A stretch of 64,000 bases of DNA from Kappaphycus alvarezii (GCA_002205965.3 NADL03000492.1:186001-250000), one strand, 5' to 3'. Shown: positions 1 to 10,945, counted from the stretch's first letter. Translations and numbers: made by a program. Notes: a model not told the origin generated them from the sequence alone.

Positions 1-1202
1 TATAATTATTGGTTTTGTTTTACTGCGAGTATGGGGGTAAAGGGGTGGTTTACTGCGAGTAATGGAAAGGTTGGGATTCCTCTGTACTTGTAATCAATGT
101 AACGTTTACGTTCTTGATATTTTTAAAAAGGAGGTTTCCGTATAATTATTGCCGGCAGTACAGTACAGTACTACAGTAGAGTACACAATCCCTAAGTACT
201 GCCTACAGTGCCTACATAGGCAACATACCGTACAATACAGTTCACCGCACTGGACAGCGTATGGAAGAAGCCGGAGAGGTTGTACTGTAATGCACTGTGC
301 TGCACCACTGCGAGAATCTACCATATTGACTCTGTATATTGTAATGAGGAGAAGTAATCAGTGATGGAACAAATGGACTGGTTGTTGGAAATAATTTGAT
401 ATTTTAAGGGGTGAAATGCAGAGAACCAATCTAATGTTTCCATAAAAGTACTCAGATCTAATAAATTTTTGCTTGTAATGGAATTAGTTTACTGGCGAGT
501 GCGGGTGTCCACAATACTGTCATTCCAGAAAATTACCTTTAATTTAAATATAGGGTGTTCACGCTAAGGGTTTGGTAGCTGTCGGGAAATTTAATTTGGC
601 GAGGAATACAGTTAGTCAAGCTTTTAAGGTTCAATGGTAGGAACGGTCTCATATCTTGTACACGTTGCTGCTGACTTGGTTTATCTTTACAACGATTGGT
701 TTCCAAAAGCCATCGCACTCTTATTTTCAACTTTCATTACACCGTTTGAAACACGGCGAGACATGGGGTATTCCAGGGGTTCAGGGGCTCATGGGAAGTA
801 CGGCTGGATCAAGATATTTGAGGGGGGGTGAATGGTTACCTTGTGGCACTCCTCTAATCCAAGAATGATGAAATATGCGGGCAGATTGTACGGCAGAAAC
901 CTCTGAAAACTATTTTCTCTCGACGATGAACCGTATGCTTCCGCGATGGTTATTGGTTCTACTTCCACACGCTATTACAGTAAGATCTGTATTCACAGCC
1001 TCGTCACCATATCTGAGAAAATGATAAACCTTCTCTGGTTGGCCCTCAATGTCAAGCAACTTTCGGATTTCGGCCACTTAGGCACACACACATTGCAATG
1101 TCTTTTTCCCGAAACTGATCCACTCCTGCCCTGACTACTTGTCACTGGAGCTTTTCGGAATACCGGGCAATGGATGCCTCCTCAATTTATCATTCTCACA
1201 GC
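1..1202. other. Intergenic, repeat fragments, no gene seen
   Basis: No ORF here has recognisable coding character. The first 70 bases hold two copies of a TTTACTGCGAGT motif next to G runs, like the 3'-end units described elsewhere in the window; another near-copy lies near 488. Bases 155-260 are rich in GTAC/CAGTAC steps. The short ORFs between 634 and 1,134 show no domain, signal peptide or biased composition, and I treat them as noise. Confidence 0.6.
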
Positions 1203-1209
1203 TATAAAA
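1203..1209 (+). promoter_or_regulatory. TATA box of the enoyl-CoA hydratase gene
   Basis: TATAAAA stands about 131 bp upstream of the ATG at 1,334. Two other genes in the window (Cys-repeat and VWA proteins) also have a TATA box 108-114 bp before their best ATG, which supports this as the core promoter. Confidence 0.55.
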
Positions 1210-1333
1210 GACCCTTCGGCCTGCCTCCTTTCCCCTATTATCGAAGGCAAAACTGCCCTTCAGATTTTCCAATTTTTACCTGAGGCTCTCACACTTGTTG
1301 TCTAACGATTGCTCAACACCTTCACCAAACGTT

Positions 1334-2179
1334 ATGGAGAACTTAAGCTTCAAAACTTTTACAATCCGTGTCGATCAAGGGGTTTGCTGGGTTACATTCG
1401 ACTTCCCTCCTGTCAATATTCAGGGGATTCCAATGCTCTCCGATCTAGACAAACTTGCTGCAAATCTCGAGCAAGAACGTTCAATTAAGGTCGTCGTATT
1501 TCTGTCAGCGCATCCAGAGATATTCGTTGCCCATGCCGACACTGAGTTCTTGAAGGATATGTCCGATAAACCTGTCTCGAGAAACGAAGTCATTCTTCTC
1601 AATCTCCAGGTTGTACTCGACCGTATCAGCAGATTACCTCAAGCTACGATCGCTCAGATTGAGGGCTTTGCTCGTGGTGGAGGTCACGAATTTGCACTGG
1701 CTTGTGACATGCGATTCGCTGCTCGTGGAAAAGCTCGCTTCATGCAGATGGAAGTGGCAATGGGCATCCTTCCTTGCGGAGGGGGTGCCTCCCGCCTAGC
1801 GCGGCAGATTGGCCTCGGCCGTGCCCTAGAGATTATTCTAGGTGCGAAAGATTTTGATGCTGATCAAGCCCAAGCTTATGGTACCATCAATCGGGCATTG
1901 GACCCAGAGGAGATTGCACCTTTCGTGAATAATCTGGCTAAGCGCATTGCTTTATGGCCGACAGACGCGATTGAAGCATGCAAGCGCACTGTTTACGCGT
2001 CCATCGACAAACCAATTGACGAGGCACTACACGAGGAGGCCTTCTGGCTCTATCAAGCGACTAGTAAAACACCTGCTTTGAAAAGGTTCAAATGGGCTTA
2101 TGAGAATGGTGTTCAGCTTGATATGGATAAACAACGTACCTGGGAAGAGGCCGTCGTTGCTATTCAGGAGATTGAGTAA
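1334..2179 (+). CDS. Enoyl-CoA hydratase/isomerase (crotonase) family protein
   Basis: An intact, intronless ORF of 281 residues, a normal length for a single-domain crotonase. The family hydrates or isomerises enoyl-CoA thioesters. The oxyanion-hole and first catalytic loop reads ARGGGHEF with Glu119; the second loop reads FMQMEVAMGILP with Glu140. These match the two catalytic glutamates of classical enoyl-CoA hydratase, so hydratase chemistry is plausible, but the true substrate cannot be read from sequence. The open frame extends 13 codons further upstream without an ATG, so the ATG at 1,334 is the start. I see no mitochondrial presequence and no clear C-terminal peroxisomal SKL (it ends QEIE), which suggests a cytosolic protein or an unseen signal. 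The TATA box at 1,203 fits its promoter. The protein resembles bacterial and fungal single-domain members; transfer is possible but unproven. Confidence 0.93.
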   Translation: MENLSFKTFTIRVDQGVCWVTFDFPPVNIQGIPMLSDLDKLAANLEQERSIKVVVFLSAHPEIFVAHADTEFLKDMSDKPVSRNEVILLNLQVVLDRISRLPQATIAQIEGFARGGGHEFALACDMRFAARGKARFMQMEVAMGILPCGGGASRLARQIGLGRALEIILGAKDFDADQAQAYGTINRALDPEEIAPFVNNLAKRIALWPTDAIEACKRTVYASIDKPIDEALHEEAFWLYQATSKTPALKRFKWAYENGVQLDMDKQRTWEEAVVAIQEIE

Positions 2180-2530
2180 CTATTCCAAGTGCAAGCTCCG
2201 TCAGAGCGCCATTTGCTGCGGTAAACTTTCTCTAGTATCTTTACCGAACTTTGCATCTTAGAATACCTATCGCTCATCCCAAAGTAGAATGAAGGTGCAA
2301 CCCAATTAGACAATTTCTACATCAAATTCTATTTAGTGCTATCCCACTGTTACATTTTGAGGACATTGTTACTGCAAAGGTGGAACCTTTGGCTGTTCAA
2401 GTATTCAATAGATGGGGTCAGCTGTAATTCAGTGTATACAGAGCAGTCACTCGAAGGTGAACCAGTACCCGTGCCGGAACTATTGATGCTGCCTGAGGAA
2501 CGAAATCACTGGATCTCTTAATTATTTTAA
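2180..2530. other. 3' flank of the hydratase gene, no gene
   Basis: A 351-bp spacer. A 61-codon ORF at 2,336-2,521 has no recognisable content. Its end carries the left copy of the 12-bp target duplication (2,519-2,530) of the following retrotransposon insertion. Confidence 0.5.
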
Positions 2531-3348
2531 GAGAGCACATCCTCCGCCTCGTCTGTTTTCTCTTCGCTTCCTCATCCCCACCGCGGTACGTACATGTCCT
2601 CTTCTACGTGGAAGGTCGCTCTGGCTCTACGTCTCGGCATCGCGCTATTCCCTGGATCTACTCGCTGTCCGGTCTGCTCCCGCCGCTCGGCCGACATCGC
2701 ACCCGTCTTAGATCCAAGTGGTCAACACGCGTTGACCTGCAAATACAAGACGGAATGACTCGTCATCATCACATCCTCCGCAACGTTCTTGCCCGCTACT
2801 GCAAGGAAGTTGGGATCGTCGCCCTCGTCGAGCATCCGCTCCTCTACCAGGTTCCCAACTCATCTAGGCATTCGGAGTCCCCCGCGCTACGAATGGACAT
2901 TTACATACCCGCTGCATACGGGCTTCACAGTACCGATATCGCCGTCGACGTTACTGTTGCCCACCCCTCCGCACGCCGCCACATTTCGCCAAGTACGATT
3001 ACCGCAGGCGCTGCCGCAACACTCGCAGAGCGCGAGAAACATCGTCATTACGGCACTTACTGCAACCAAAACGATATCCTCCTCTCCCCCGTCGGGATTG
3101 ATATCTATGGCGCCTTGGGCGACGACGGCAAGGGTTTTTTCCGCCGCCTTGCTTCCTTCGCTGCTTCCCGTCGCGGTTCCTCCCCTCAACAGGAGCTCCG
3201 CGACTTCGTTACCCGTTTTGCGTTTAGTCTCCAAATAATGCAGGCGCGACAGGTTTCTACCCGCCGCCCGCATCCGTGGTTGATTTATGAATACCCTCCG
3301 CACGCTTCTGTGCAACATTGTACAATCCATAAAGATTTACCACCACCA
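2531..3348 (+). mobile_element. 5'-truncated non-LTR retrotransposon, lineage A, with 12-bp target duplication
   Basis: The insertion is flanked by perfect copies of TAATTATTTTAA at 2,519-2,530 and 3,349-3,360 and ends in an ACC-rich 3' tail, as expected from target-primed reverse transcription. It encodes only the element's C-terminus. A CCHC finger (CPVC...QHALTC, about 2,668-2,743) comes first, then an H-rich linker, then a nuclease-like segment with RMDIYIP and DIAVDVTVAHP, then a conserved tail with REKHRHYG and SPVGIDIYGALG. This order is that of the restriction-enzyme-like endonuclease of early-branching (R2/CRE/NeSL-like) elements. A one-base frameshift near 2,745-2,752 separates the finger from the nuclease frame, so the copy is dead. 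A near-identical shorter copy lies at 37,930-38,253. Confidence 0.85.
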
Positions 3349-3401
3349 TAATTATTTTAATACACACTGCCGCTTTCAGATCCTGCAACATAGACCATCT
3401 T

Positions 3402-3520
3402 GGGAAATAGCCGTCCTACATTTCTAATCAGGGGGGTGAATGGGGTAAATGGGGTTGTGTTTGGGTGGTTTACTTAAATGTTAAGTAAACAGGGGTTAAA
3501 TGGGTGGGTTTACTTAATTT
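3402..3520 (+). repeat. Retrotransposon 3'-end fragment with G-rich tract and inverted repeat
   Basis: The segment near 3,402 (GGGAAATAGCCGTCCTACAT) recurs at 37,858 and, inverted, at about 31,395-31,430, where it is part of a retrotransposon 3' end. It runs into a G-rich stretch with two copies of GGTTTACTTAA. A perfect 10-bp inverted repeat with a 3-base loop lies at 3,468-3,477/3,481-3,490 (GTTTACTTAA). Confidence 0.55.
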
Positions 3521-3621
3521 TCCTAATAAACGGAATCGCAGACGAGGGCCAATATGGGTAGCCACTGACATACCCTGAGAACGGAGGTCCTCTGGAATAT
3601 ATAAACTTTCAAGCTGTGGCG

Positions 3622-4111
3622 TTAGGTGTCGCTCAAAACACCTTCCAACAAACAACTGGCGTTATTCTGGACGAGTCTCGCCGCCTGACGAGCGAACAAT
3701 GTTTGCTGCGCATCAACAATCGGAACGGCTGCCCGTGCGGCAATGCCAGTCGCAACCCGTTTGGTGAAGCCCCGAGCGGTGGGGTGCCAGCCCCCCAACG
3801 TGGAGAGTGGAAGGGCAATAAAGCGATGCCCAGGACCCTTGGAGCGTATAAACTCGGCAAAGCGAGTGTCCTTGCCAAGGCGAGCAAAGGCCAAGGCGAG
3901 CATGGTTAAGGGGCTTCAGTGGACATCGCGCCAGAGAGTGAAGGCGGGCGGGGGTCAAGGGATGGATTACGGTCACGTCATAATAGTTCGTGCCCCCGTT
4001 CTCTTGTGGCCAGCCACGGGCACGCAACTCACTGGCGATGCTTCTGAGTTGTGAGTCGGTACTCGGATCCTTGATTGGATGCCTTTCTTTATCGAATTGC
4101 CCCATGTCTGT
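3622..4111 (-). mobile_element. Non-LTR retrotransposon C-terminal fragment (REL endonuclease)
   Basis: On the minus strand the segment GGTNYYDVTVIHPLTP matches GGTDYFDITFVNPLAP of the better copy at 39,530-40,960. It is followed in a second frame by LPLSTLGGWHP and an Arg/Ala-rich tail with DAQQTLFARQAARL, comparable to QRHAAMSVMSDAARL at 29.2 kb. The change of frame near 3,905 shows that the copy is broken. No RT domain or finger remains, so it is 5'-truncated. The mixed ORFs on the opposite strand here are shadows. Confidence 0.7.
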
Positions 4112-4522
4112 CTATAAAGTAAACGGAGACAGTGGGGGAGAACGGAAGCAGTTCGGTCTCGACTTGAGCCCTAAACTGCTTTGCACAGCAGGCACTACCC
4201 AGAAGCATTAAAATACAGTTAAAAATCGAACGGAAACGGTAGTGCAACCCACAGGGGAGGAGGATAGCCACAACTCAGAAAATGTCACCCAGAGGGGATC
4301 AGCGGAACCACAATCTGGGTTAACGAACTAATACTATCTATCAGTAGAGCTATCTTACCGAACGGAGCTTGATCACGCCAGCGGACCACACTCTCCAAGC
4401 GCCTTGATGTCCGGGCGAACTGCATAGCCGGGTTGTGGGGGCTCGAGGACAGATTGTCGGCCGGCTTTGGAAAGTTATGCAAGAAACAACCGTGTTTGCG
4501 AGTCATGCCGCCACCCACCCTC
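4112..4522. other. Intergenic, unidentified moderate-GC sequence
   Basis: No recognisable gene. A minus-strand ORF at 4,285-4,524 (79 codons) could be the degraded upstream part of the adjacent retrotransposon copy, but I find no motif to prove it. Confidence 0.35.
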
Positions 4523-4570
4523 AAAAAAGCCCTATAAAAACCCCTAAACCCCTAAATAGAAACCCTAATG
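4523..4570 (-). repeat. Telomere-like CCCTAAA/CCCCTAAA tract
   Basis: A degenerate run of CCCTA-, CCCCTAAA- and CCCTAA-like units. Read on the minus strand it is TTTAGGGG/TTTAGGG, the plant-type telomere motif. A second tract in the opposite orientation lies about 1 kb away at 5,549-5,636. Confidence 0.6.
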
Positions 4571-4575
4571 GAGTG

Positions 4576-4612
4576 TTTTACTGCGAGCGGAACATAGGGT
4601 GAAAGTCCCATT
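4576..4612 (+). repeat. 36-bp dispersed motif (copy 1)
   Basis: The sequence beginning TTTACTGCGAGCGGAACATA and ending in TCCCATT recurs with few changes at 9,901-9,937. Shorter matches to its first 12 bases lie near 50 and 30-60. It is probably part of a mobile-element end. Confidence 0.5.
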
Positions 4613-4994
4613 GGATTTCCCGGGTGGTATGTTGAAGGGGTTGAACATTCTCCCTTGCATTTTCCGAATTCTCATTGGAAATTTCACTTGCAATTTGATA
4701 TGCAAAAATTTTGCGCCGGCGGAAAATCTAGAAAAGGACGAATTTCGGATTAATTATCTGAATTTGCAAGATATTTTTAATTTGGATGAGTGTGGCAAAT
4801 TCATAGGTTGATTTTTTATGACCCGCTGGCATTAGTAGATGTCAGTAAACGCCTAGGTTCTGGGTGATACCAAGAGCAACCCTGAAAAATCTAAAGAATG
4901 GCCGCATCAATTCCCACCACATCCCACCTGGCCGTTGGCTGGCTGGCATGGGTTTGGCACCTAGATATTTATCTTGAAGAAGTATCTTCTACTA

Positions 4995-5150
4995 GTCTCT
5001 TTCGTTCAAACGACTCCCTTTCATGCATTTTATAGTACCAAGTATGGGTTTTTAGACTTTATGGCTAACCGAAAAGTCTTTATTAGCTGAGTAATCTGGG
5101 ACCTCTTGGAGAGGTAAAGTGAGTCGGCAGAAAACTTAAAGTAAATCAAA
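4995..5150 (+). repeat. Partial copy of the acidic-ORF repeat family (downstream part)
   Basis: The stretch CCGAAAAGTCTTTATTAGCT followed by GAGTAA, CTTGGAGAGGT and CGGCAGA aligns in order with the region downstream of the acidic ORF at 59,030-59,110 and 30,410-30,480. No ORF part is present. It lies between the two telomere-like tracts. Confidence 0.55.
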
Positions 5151-5548
5151 ATCGACAAAATGGAATTGATTATGCACAAAACATTTAGACGCATCAAGTT
5201 GCGGTCTCATAAGTTGAGATTTGGAAACTAATTTTCAAGTATAATCTGTACTGGGACATAAATTTTATATTTTAATGCCATTAATATAATATCCATGTTC
5301 AGTCTATCAATAAAAATCACTGAATACAGATCTCGGAGTTTGAAAATTTTCGGGGTGTGAAGCCTTTTTTTGAAAACTCCCGAAAAGTGCTGGGAACTTC
5401 TTCGTGGTTGCACGAATCTTAAGGAGGTCTCATTAACTCCACAATGTTTCAGAAACGATTTTCTATCCACATTGAAAGTAAAAATCCTCTGAAATGAGTA
5501 TATTTAATTTACTTGGGCAGTAAAGCTTTTTGAATTTCTCCTTTCGTC

Positions 5549-5636
5549 TTTAGGGTTTTTTAGGGTTTTTAGGGGATTAGGGGATTTTAGGGTTCTTAGG
5601 TATTTTAGGGGTTTTATATGACATTAGGGGATTTTT
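5549..5636 (+). repeat. Telomere-like TTTAGGG/TTAGGGG tract
   Basis: Ten or so imperfect units (TAGGGTTTTT, TTAGGGGA, TTTTAGGG, TTAGGGG) occur in 88 bp on the plus strand. With the tract at 4,523-4,570, which is CCCTAAA on the plus strand, the G-rich strands run in opposite directions. It could mark an old end-joining or repair event, or be a simple-sequence part of a mobile element. Confidence 0.6.
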
Positions 5637-5639
5637 GTA

Positions 5640-8600
5640 AGTACTGAACTTTTCTCAGTAGAGCAAAACGTTCTCTTTGAAGCACTTTTACTGCATAAAA
5701 TTTGCCAGAACAATGGTAACAGGTTAGTTTTTATATTTTTCTCTTTCCTAATGTCTTTGTTAAAGTACACTCCGTCATTATTCGAAAAAGAATTCGGACG
5801 GATGAACAGTCAAAAATCGGACAGCAAAGCGAATGCTACGATTCGGATTCGATTCAACTCTGGGAAGATATTAATTATAACTAAATTTAAGTATTAGACC
5901 TTAGATTGCGGTATGAACTTTTAGAGTGGTATAAGTCGAGAACTAGTATGTCAAAAACGTTTAAACCATAGGATCCGCTCTTAACATTATTTCGTTTATT
6001 TAATTGCTATAAATGGAAAAGGTGGAATTAGTTCTGAAAGAACTGAACTTTTTAATGACATTTAACTACGCATTGTAGCTCTTTTTTGAAGGGAGTCGGT
6101 AGCTATTGTTTTGCGACAAGCAGGGAAAAAATTTTCTATCATCTCATTTTCAGGAGTACTAGCACCTTGTGCGGGAACTAGTATGAGATGTAGGTTTCCT
6201 TTGTTTTTAAATAAATTTCGAATAGCTAAAAAAAATTTTCGTTGTCCGAGCAATTATGCATGACAAAGAGCGGGAAAAGAAACATTAATTTCACTATACT
6301 GTGATATTTCACAGGTTTCCCTTACTTTTTGATATATTATTTCACAGGTCTTACACCTTTACATAAATTTCTTGCATCTACTGTAGAATCAAACCACCAA
6401 TAACCTCATAGCCAGGTCTAGTAGGAACTTTTACTTCTTTAAAATTTTCTTAACAATTAATAGACACAACGTTTGACACACAACGTTTGACCCTACTGGT
6501 ACATCTGGAGCGATTACTGGCTAGATTAATACTGGAATATTTTATCACTGCTTTAACAATGACAAGCTGCCTTGTTATCCTATGCCACCTTGGCCAATAT
6601 CTGTCTTGCATGTTTTCAGAATATATCACTCATGCCGACCACAGTTTCTGAAAGCGTTACTTACGGTACCTTCGGTGCTGCTTCCCGGGAAAACTTTACA
6701 ATCGGTACTGTTAGACTACGTTTTCCTTCAGCAGTTAGCTATCTCTTATTCTGTATAAAACCTGACTTTAGATTGGTCGGCTGAGCCCAGTTATATTAAA
6801 CACAAGCTTCAACCCAATTTCAAAACAGAAATGTTCTTGTACGATGAGTGGTCTTCAGTAGATTGGTTCTTATCTAAACCGTCAAGGTATTTTGAAGTAT
6901 TGGAACTAATTGAATCGTTCTATGACGAGGCAAGCGTAAATATAACAGATTTAGGCGCGATTTGAAACTTCCTGTATTTGTTCAAGATATTTTTATAATA
7001 CGGAAATCATTGATTCCAAGTTTTCTGTTCAAGTATTACGATTAGAAGGGTTTCATACATACCTAATGAGCAACTTTCTATTTTTTCAGCACTGTGTGTA
7101 CCAAGTCATTTTAAGATTTGTTTAAATATTTGAAAAGTCTATTAAAGCCAATGGAACTAAAGATTTTGTAGCGCAATGGCCCGCGCCCCAACCTTGCTGC
7201 AAGAAGCCGAAAAATTTTTGATCAAATTAATATCCAACTTACTTTAATTACAGTGTTATCATTAACTTTCATGCTATAGATAACTGTAAGCTAAATGACA
7301 CGTATCCCGTTCTAAGACTACTGATAGACCTCAATCCTGGACCTGATACTACTTCGGGACATTCTCTCTAATTTGTCCAAGTGTCGGGTATGCTAATAAC
7401 TAACCGAGATCTAACTCCACCCTAGTGGTCTGAAACTCACTCCATGAGTGACTATGTAGTTTATTATAGATGAGCTATTTTTGCTACGTAGTTTTATAAC
7501 TAATGATTATAGAAATTTCTTGAGCTCATGTTTCCTACCTGCTCTGCACGCGGCTCCTAACTCTTTTTGCCTTCATTCCTTTTCCTTCTCAAGCGAGACA
7601 TCTTTTGCTACTGAAATCTACAATCGGCTTGGGCTTACTCGGTTCAACTTCTTCCTGTTTGATCGCGTGCTTGTTTTTTATGCTTGCTTTCGTATTCTTC
7701 TTTCGTAAGTACTCGTCCCAACTTTGTCGCCTTACTGGATTGGCGTCTATACAGTATAGAAAACAATCTCATGAGTGTCGAGGAAGGTGCTACTTCTGTT
7801 GGAGGCCATCTTTAGCCTTAATATTTCTACTAAATACGTATCCAGGTGAAAGACGCCAGCCTTAATCTATCTTCCTGTGTTTTTTATCTTTGGATCATCC
7901 CTTGTGTCTTCGGTATATGGCTTTAAAACCCGGAAAAGAGTCAGCCTTAAATCTTCCGAAGACTATTGAGACTCTACTACCTACCGTTAGTTATTTTTAG
8001 CCTGAATACATAATTATTTTTTATGTCTTTAGACATCGGACAGATACACTCCCTTTGCACGTTACTTAAAGAGAAAGCGGGTCATTGATGCCTTGAATTT
8101 TCGTTGTAAGCTTCCTATCACTCTTTCATTGGTTAAAATATTTCATGACCAGGGGATCTGCAGCATACAAAGGCTCATTAAAAAACAGTTTGCGAAAAAT
8201 ATACTTAGCTTCGTTTAATAGTCCACTGCGATAACGAATGGTCTATTTGAAGGTTTTACTGCATGTAACACAGATAAATGAGCGAAACATGTTTGAGTTG
8301 CTAAACCTCTTTGTATTGTGCAATCATTGCAATCATAGATTTTTCGTGAACTTCACCTAATCAAAGACGACTTCAAGAGATTTCTTAATACTGTTTGTAC
8401 CTAAGAGAATAAAAATTTCCGCAAAAGGCATACTATAGCGCCGTCTTTTACTCTGGTAGAGTTCTTTGAGCTTATTTGAATGCAGTACCAACTCATGTAG
8501 ACGGCACTTCAAATCAACATTTCCTTTGTAAGCCCAGTGCCTTCAGACATGAGCTCCAGAGCTCTGTAAATAGCTTCAATTTCTTGAAATGGATATTTAT

Positions 8601-9676
8601 AGAGTGAGATCTTAGTGGTAGTAAGGTGTAATGTCTCTGTTACACCACTGTGTAACAGAGAGTTGTTCGCTGTCGTTTTTCCAGTTCTTTCTTATACAGT
8701 GATGTAACAGAGAACTTGGATATGAATAGAGTTATATGAATTGGTATTAATCCTACGGGGTTTTACACGTAATCCCTTTATTTTCGCGTAACCATTTTAT
8801 TTGACGTAGAGGTACGCTACAGATCTTTATGGTATTTCTTTTAGCAGTTACACTTTATCACTACCTATTCTCTACTTAGTAATATGGTTTTCAGTGAGAG
8901 AGCCAGAATATATATGCACTACGCTAGAGCTACAGTACTGGCTATAAAAAGGGGGTCTTCTAGATTCTTGAGGGGATCTAGCTACACTCTACTGACCCTT
9001 GGATTCCAACTTTCTGAAACTCACTTTCATCGTATACACTACTCCTCTAAAAGAGCTCCAGCTGCCTACTTCTCTGTTTCATAAAGAGTAAGTTCAAGAT
9101 TCTATATGGAATAAGCGCGATATAAGCTTGGGAAGCAGTTGGACTTATCCTATAATTCAAGTTTTTTAATGGCATTTATGGAACAAAGTTTTAGTTTGAG
9201 CTGTTGTATTGAGGAAAGAACTGTGGCATTAGCAGTTGCACTAACTCATGCCATCGCATATGTGTATGTGCTTGTTTCGTTGAGTGGAATATTGATCATT
9301 GGGTGGGTGCAAGAATGGTACCGGGAAGATTTCATGTTGGGTCCAGATACTAATGTTAGATAGTAGATAATCTAGGAATATGATGGAAGATAGCCGAATG
9401 GAAGCAGTACTGCTTTCGCTAGCTTTCGTGTAGAGATGAAATAAAGTATGAGCGATGCTGCGAAAATATTCCCGTATATGCTTTAACTTTTCAAATGGAT
9501 GCGAGCTTTGTACTTGGAGAAAAGTCACGGGCAATTTCGTCGGAGCTATATTCTGCAAGGTTAGAAGGAGAAGACATGTTTACAAAGAGAACCGGAGCTA
9601 TGTCCAACAGCAAGCCACTGGAAATTGATTACTTGAAACAAATACTACCCGTGTCCGAGCACTTGCACCTATCTCT
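5640..9676. other. AT-rich gene-free region
   Basis: About 4 kb with short ORFs only (none over 105 codons) and no domain, repeat-element protein or RNA gene that I can recognise. The only local structure is the perfect hairpin at 8,634-8,661. Confidence 0.6.
8634..8661. repeat. Perfect 12-bp inverted repeat (hairpin)
   Basis: TCTCTGTTACAC and its complement GTGTAACAGAGA flank a CACT loop. A related single arm (GATGTAACAGAGAACTT) follows at about 8,701, and another (CACAGTGATGAAACAGAGAA) at about 50,181, so the arm belongs to a dispersed sequence. Confidence 0.6.
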
Positions 9677-9785
9677 CCCCCAATACTGTGTTGACACACC
9701 TTTTTGAGTCGATTGTGGTTGTCTGGAGAACTTTAGGATAGATCGAATATATCGTCCAACAGTAAAAACTCCCAAGACTTCCCCC
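9677..9785 (+). mobile_element. 109-bp retrotransposon 3'-end insertion
   Basis: The unit contains GAGTCGATTGTGGTTGTCTG, then GGATAGATCGAATATATC, then AACAGTAAAAACTCCC and a C-rich end. The same series, inverted, follows a REL-element coding tail at 49,945-50,150 and 60,100-60,345. The flanks TTGCACCTATCTCT and TGCACTTATTCTC look like a diverged target duplication of about 12 bp. Confidence 0.6.
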
Positions 9786-10397
9786 CTGCACTTATTCTCG
9801 AAGACTGAGGAGAAATTTAAGATTTTTCAAACAGGGTTGCATTCAATTGCATAATGGGAAATGTTCGGGTTAAATGGGGTGGTTTACCGGTTCGGGTTAG
9901 TTTACTGCGAGTGGAACATAGAGTGAAACTCCCATTAGCCTGTGCAGTGTGGCGGCGGCGGAGAAAACGTCACGGGGAAAATGGGCTTGCTATGGAACAT
10001 TAAATCATGGCCGGTCTTACTGTGGTTTTCTGAGGGAAACTTTGTGTGTTCCATTCTGGCCTTTCATCAGATAGGCTTCCCTGCACACCACGACGTCAGA
10101 TAAAATGCACGATATCTTTCAAAATTAAACCACTCCACACTTTCTATCCCAAACCGAAACTCGTTCAACATTTCCGAGCATATTTTTATCATTTACTCCC
10201 AAGTCCTCCCAAACTCATGTAGCTTTCTACATTTTGTCTACCAAGCTCGCCCGGAATATCAATTCTCACGGAAAGCCGAACCGCACCTTTCAAATATTAA
10301 AGAACCAAATCGATCACCATTACGGAAATGTACCACTGGTGGTTACTGGGGTTTACTTGATTGGGTTGGTATGGGTTGGTCTATGGGAAAAGACATA
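9786..10397. other. Intergenic with a dispersed motif
   Basis: No gene. The motif TTTACTGCGAGTGGAACATA at 9,901-9,937 is the second copy of the one at 4,576; before it stand G-rich repeats of TTAAATGGGGTGG type. The remainder has no recognisable feature. Confidence 0.45.
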
Positions 10398-10443
10398 GCA
10401 CCGACCTCATCCATATCCCCAAGGATATGGATGAGGTCGGTGC
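10398..10443. repeat. Perfect 46-bp hairpin (21-bp stem, 4-base loop)
   Basis: The arm GCACCGACCTCATCCATATC plus a final C is followed by the loop CCAA and then its exact reverse complement. No mismatch occurs in 21 bp, unusual in a region of decayed repeats. It could be a recent inverted duplication, a foldback RNA precursor, or an assembly artefact. No terminator function is implied in a eukaryote. Confidence 0.85.
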
Positions 10444-10603
10444 AGCGAGTGCGCAGCAGTGGCGGCATGTCGATCGGAGCAAAGATTATTGAGCCCTATG
10501 AACTTACATTCAAACCATGTGACAGGATCTAAAATACAAATAGGAGAATTTGAAAGGTAGGGCAAGTTGAAATACTGGAGCATGTCCACCAACTAGAGAA
10601 AGG

Positions 10604-10945
10604 GTGGAAAGCGGAGGGGATCATTACTGTAATGGAGATGTTGCCTGTCAAGGCAATTTAAAATTCATTGCGGTAGAAAGCTAACGCGATCACTAGTCTA
10701 CTCCGCAATGTCAATGGGAGGCCAACAAGCAAACAAAACGCTGTGGTGGTTATTGCCAAGCCCGAGTGTCGGTGCAAAAAAGTGCCTCCCACCCTCGAAA
10801 CCCGTTCCCTTGGACGACACTGGCGACAGTTTTGCGAGCTCTGTGGCAATAGAGTACGCCGCCGGGCACCACCCGCATTGTGTGGAGATGAGGACAGCAA
10901 CTAGCCTGCTTCCCCCAGGCAAACCCGCATGGAAGCGTTGATTTC
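10604..10945 (-). mobile_element. Non-LTR retrotransposon C-terminal and 3'-UTR fragment
   Basis: In mixed minus-strand frames the sequence reads LPGGSRLVAVLISTQ, SSKGTGFEGG and FFAPTLGLG, matching the order LPERSRLVPVPISTL, NSFRRFEA and FFYNDTRRW of the copy at 39,530-40,960. Its 3' UTR (ATTGACATTGC, GATCGCGTTAGCTTTCTACC, AACATCTCCATTACAGTAA) matches the 3' UTR of the copy at 38,265-39,070. Several frameshifts are present. Confidence 0.65.

Noticed and set aside
3713..4105. 130-codon minus-strand ORF as a gene
   Set aside because: Its recognisable core is REL endonuclease of a truncated retrotransposon, with the rest in another frame.
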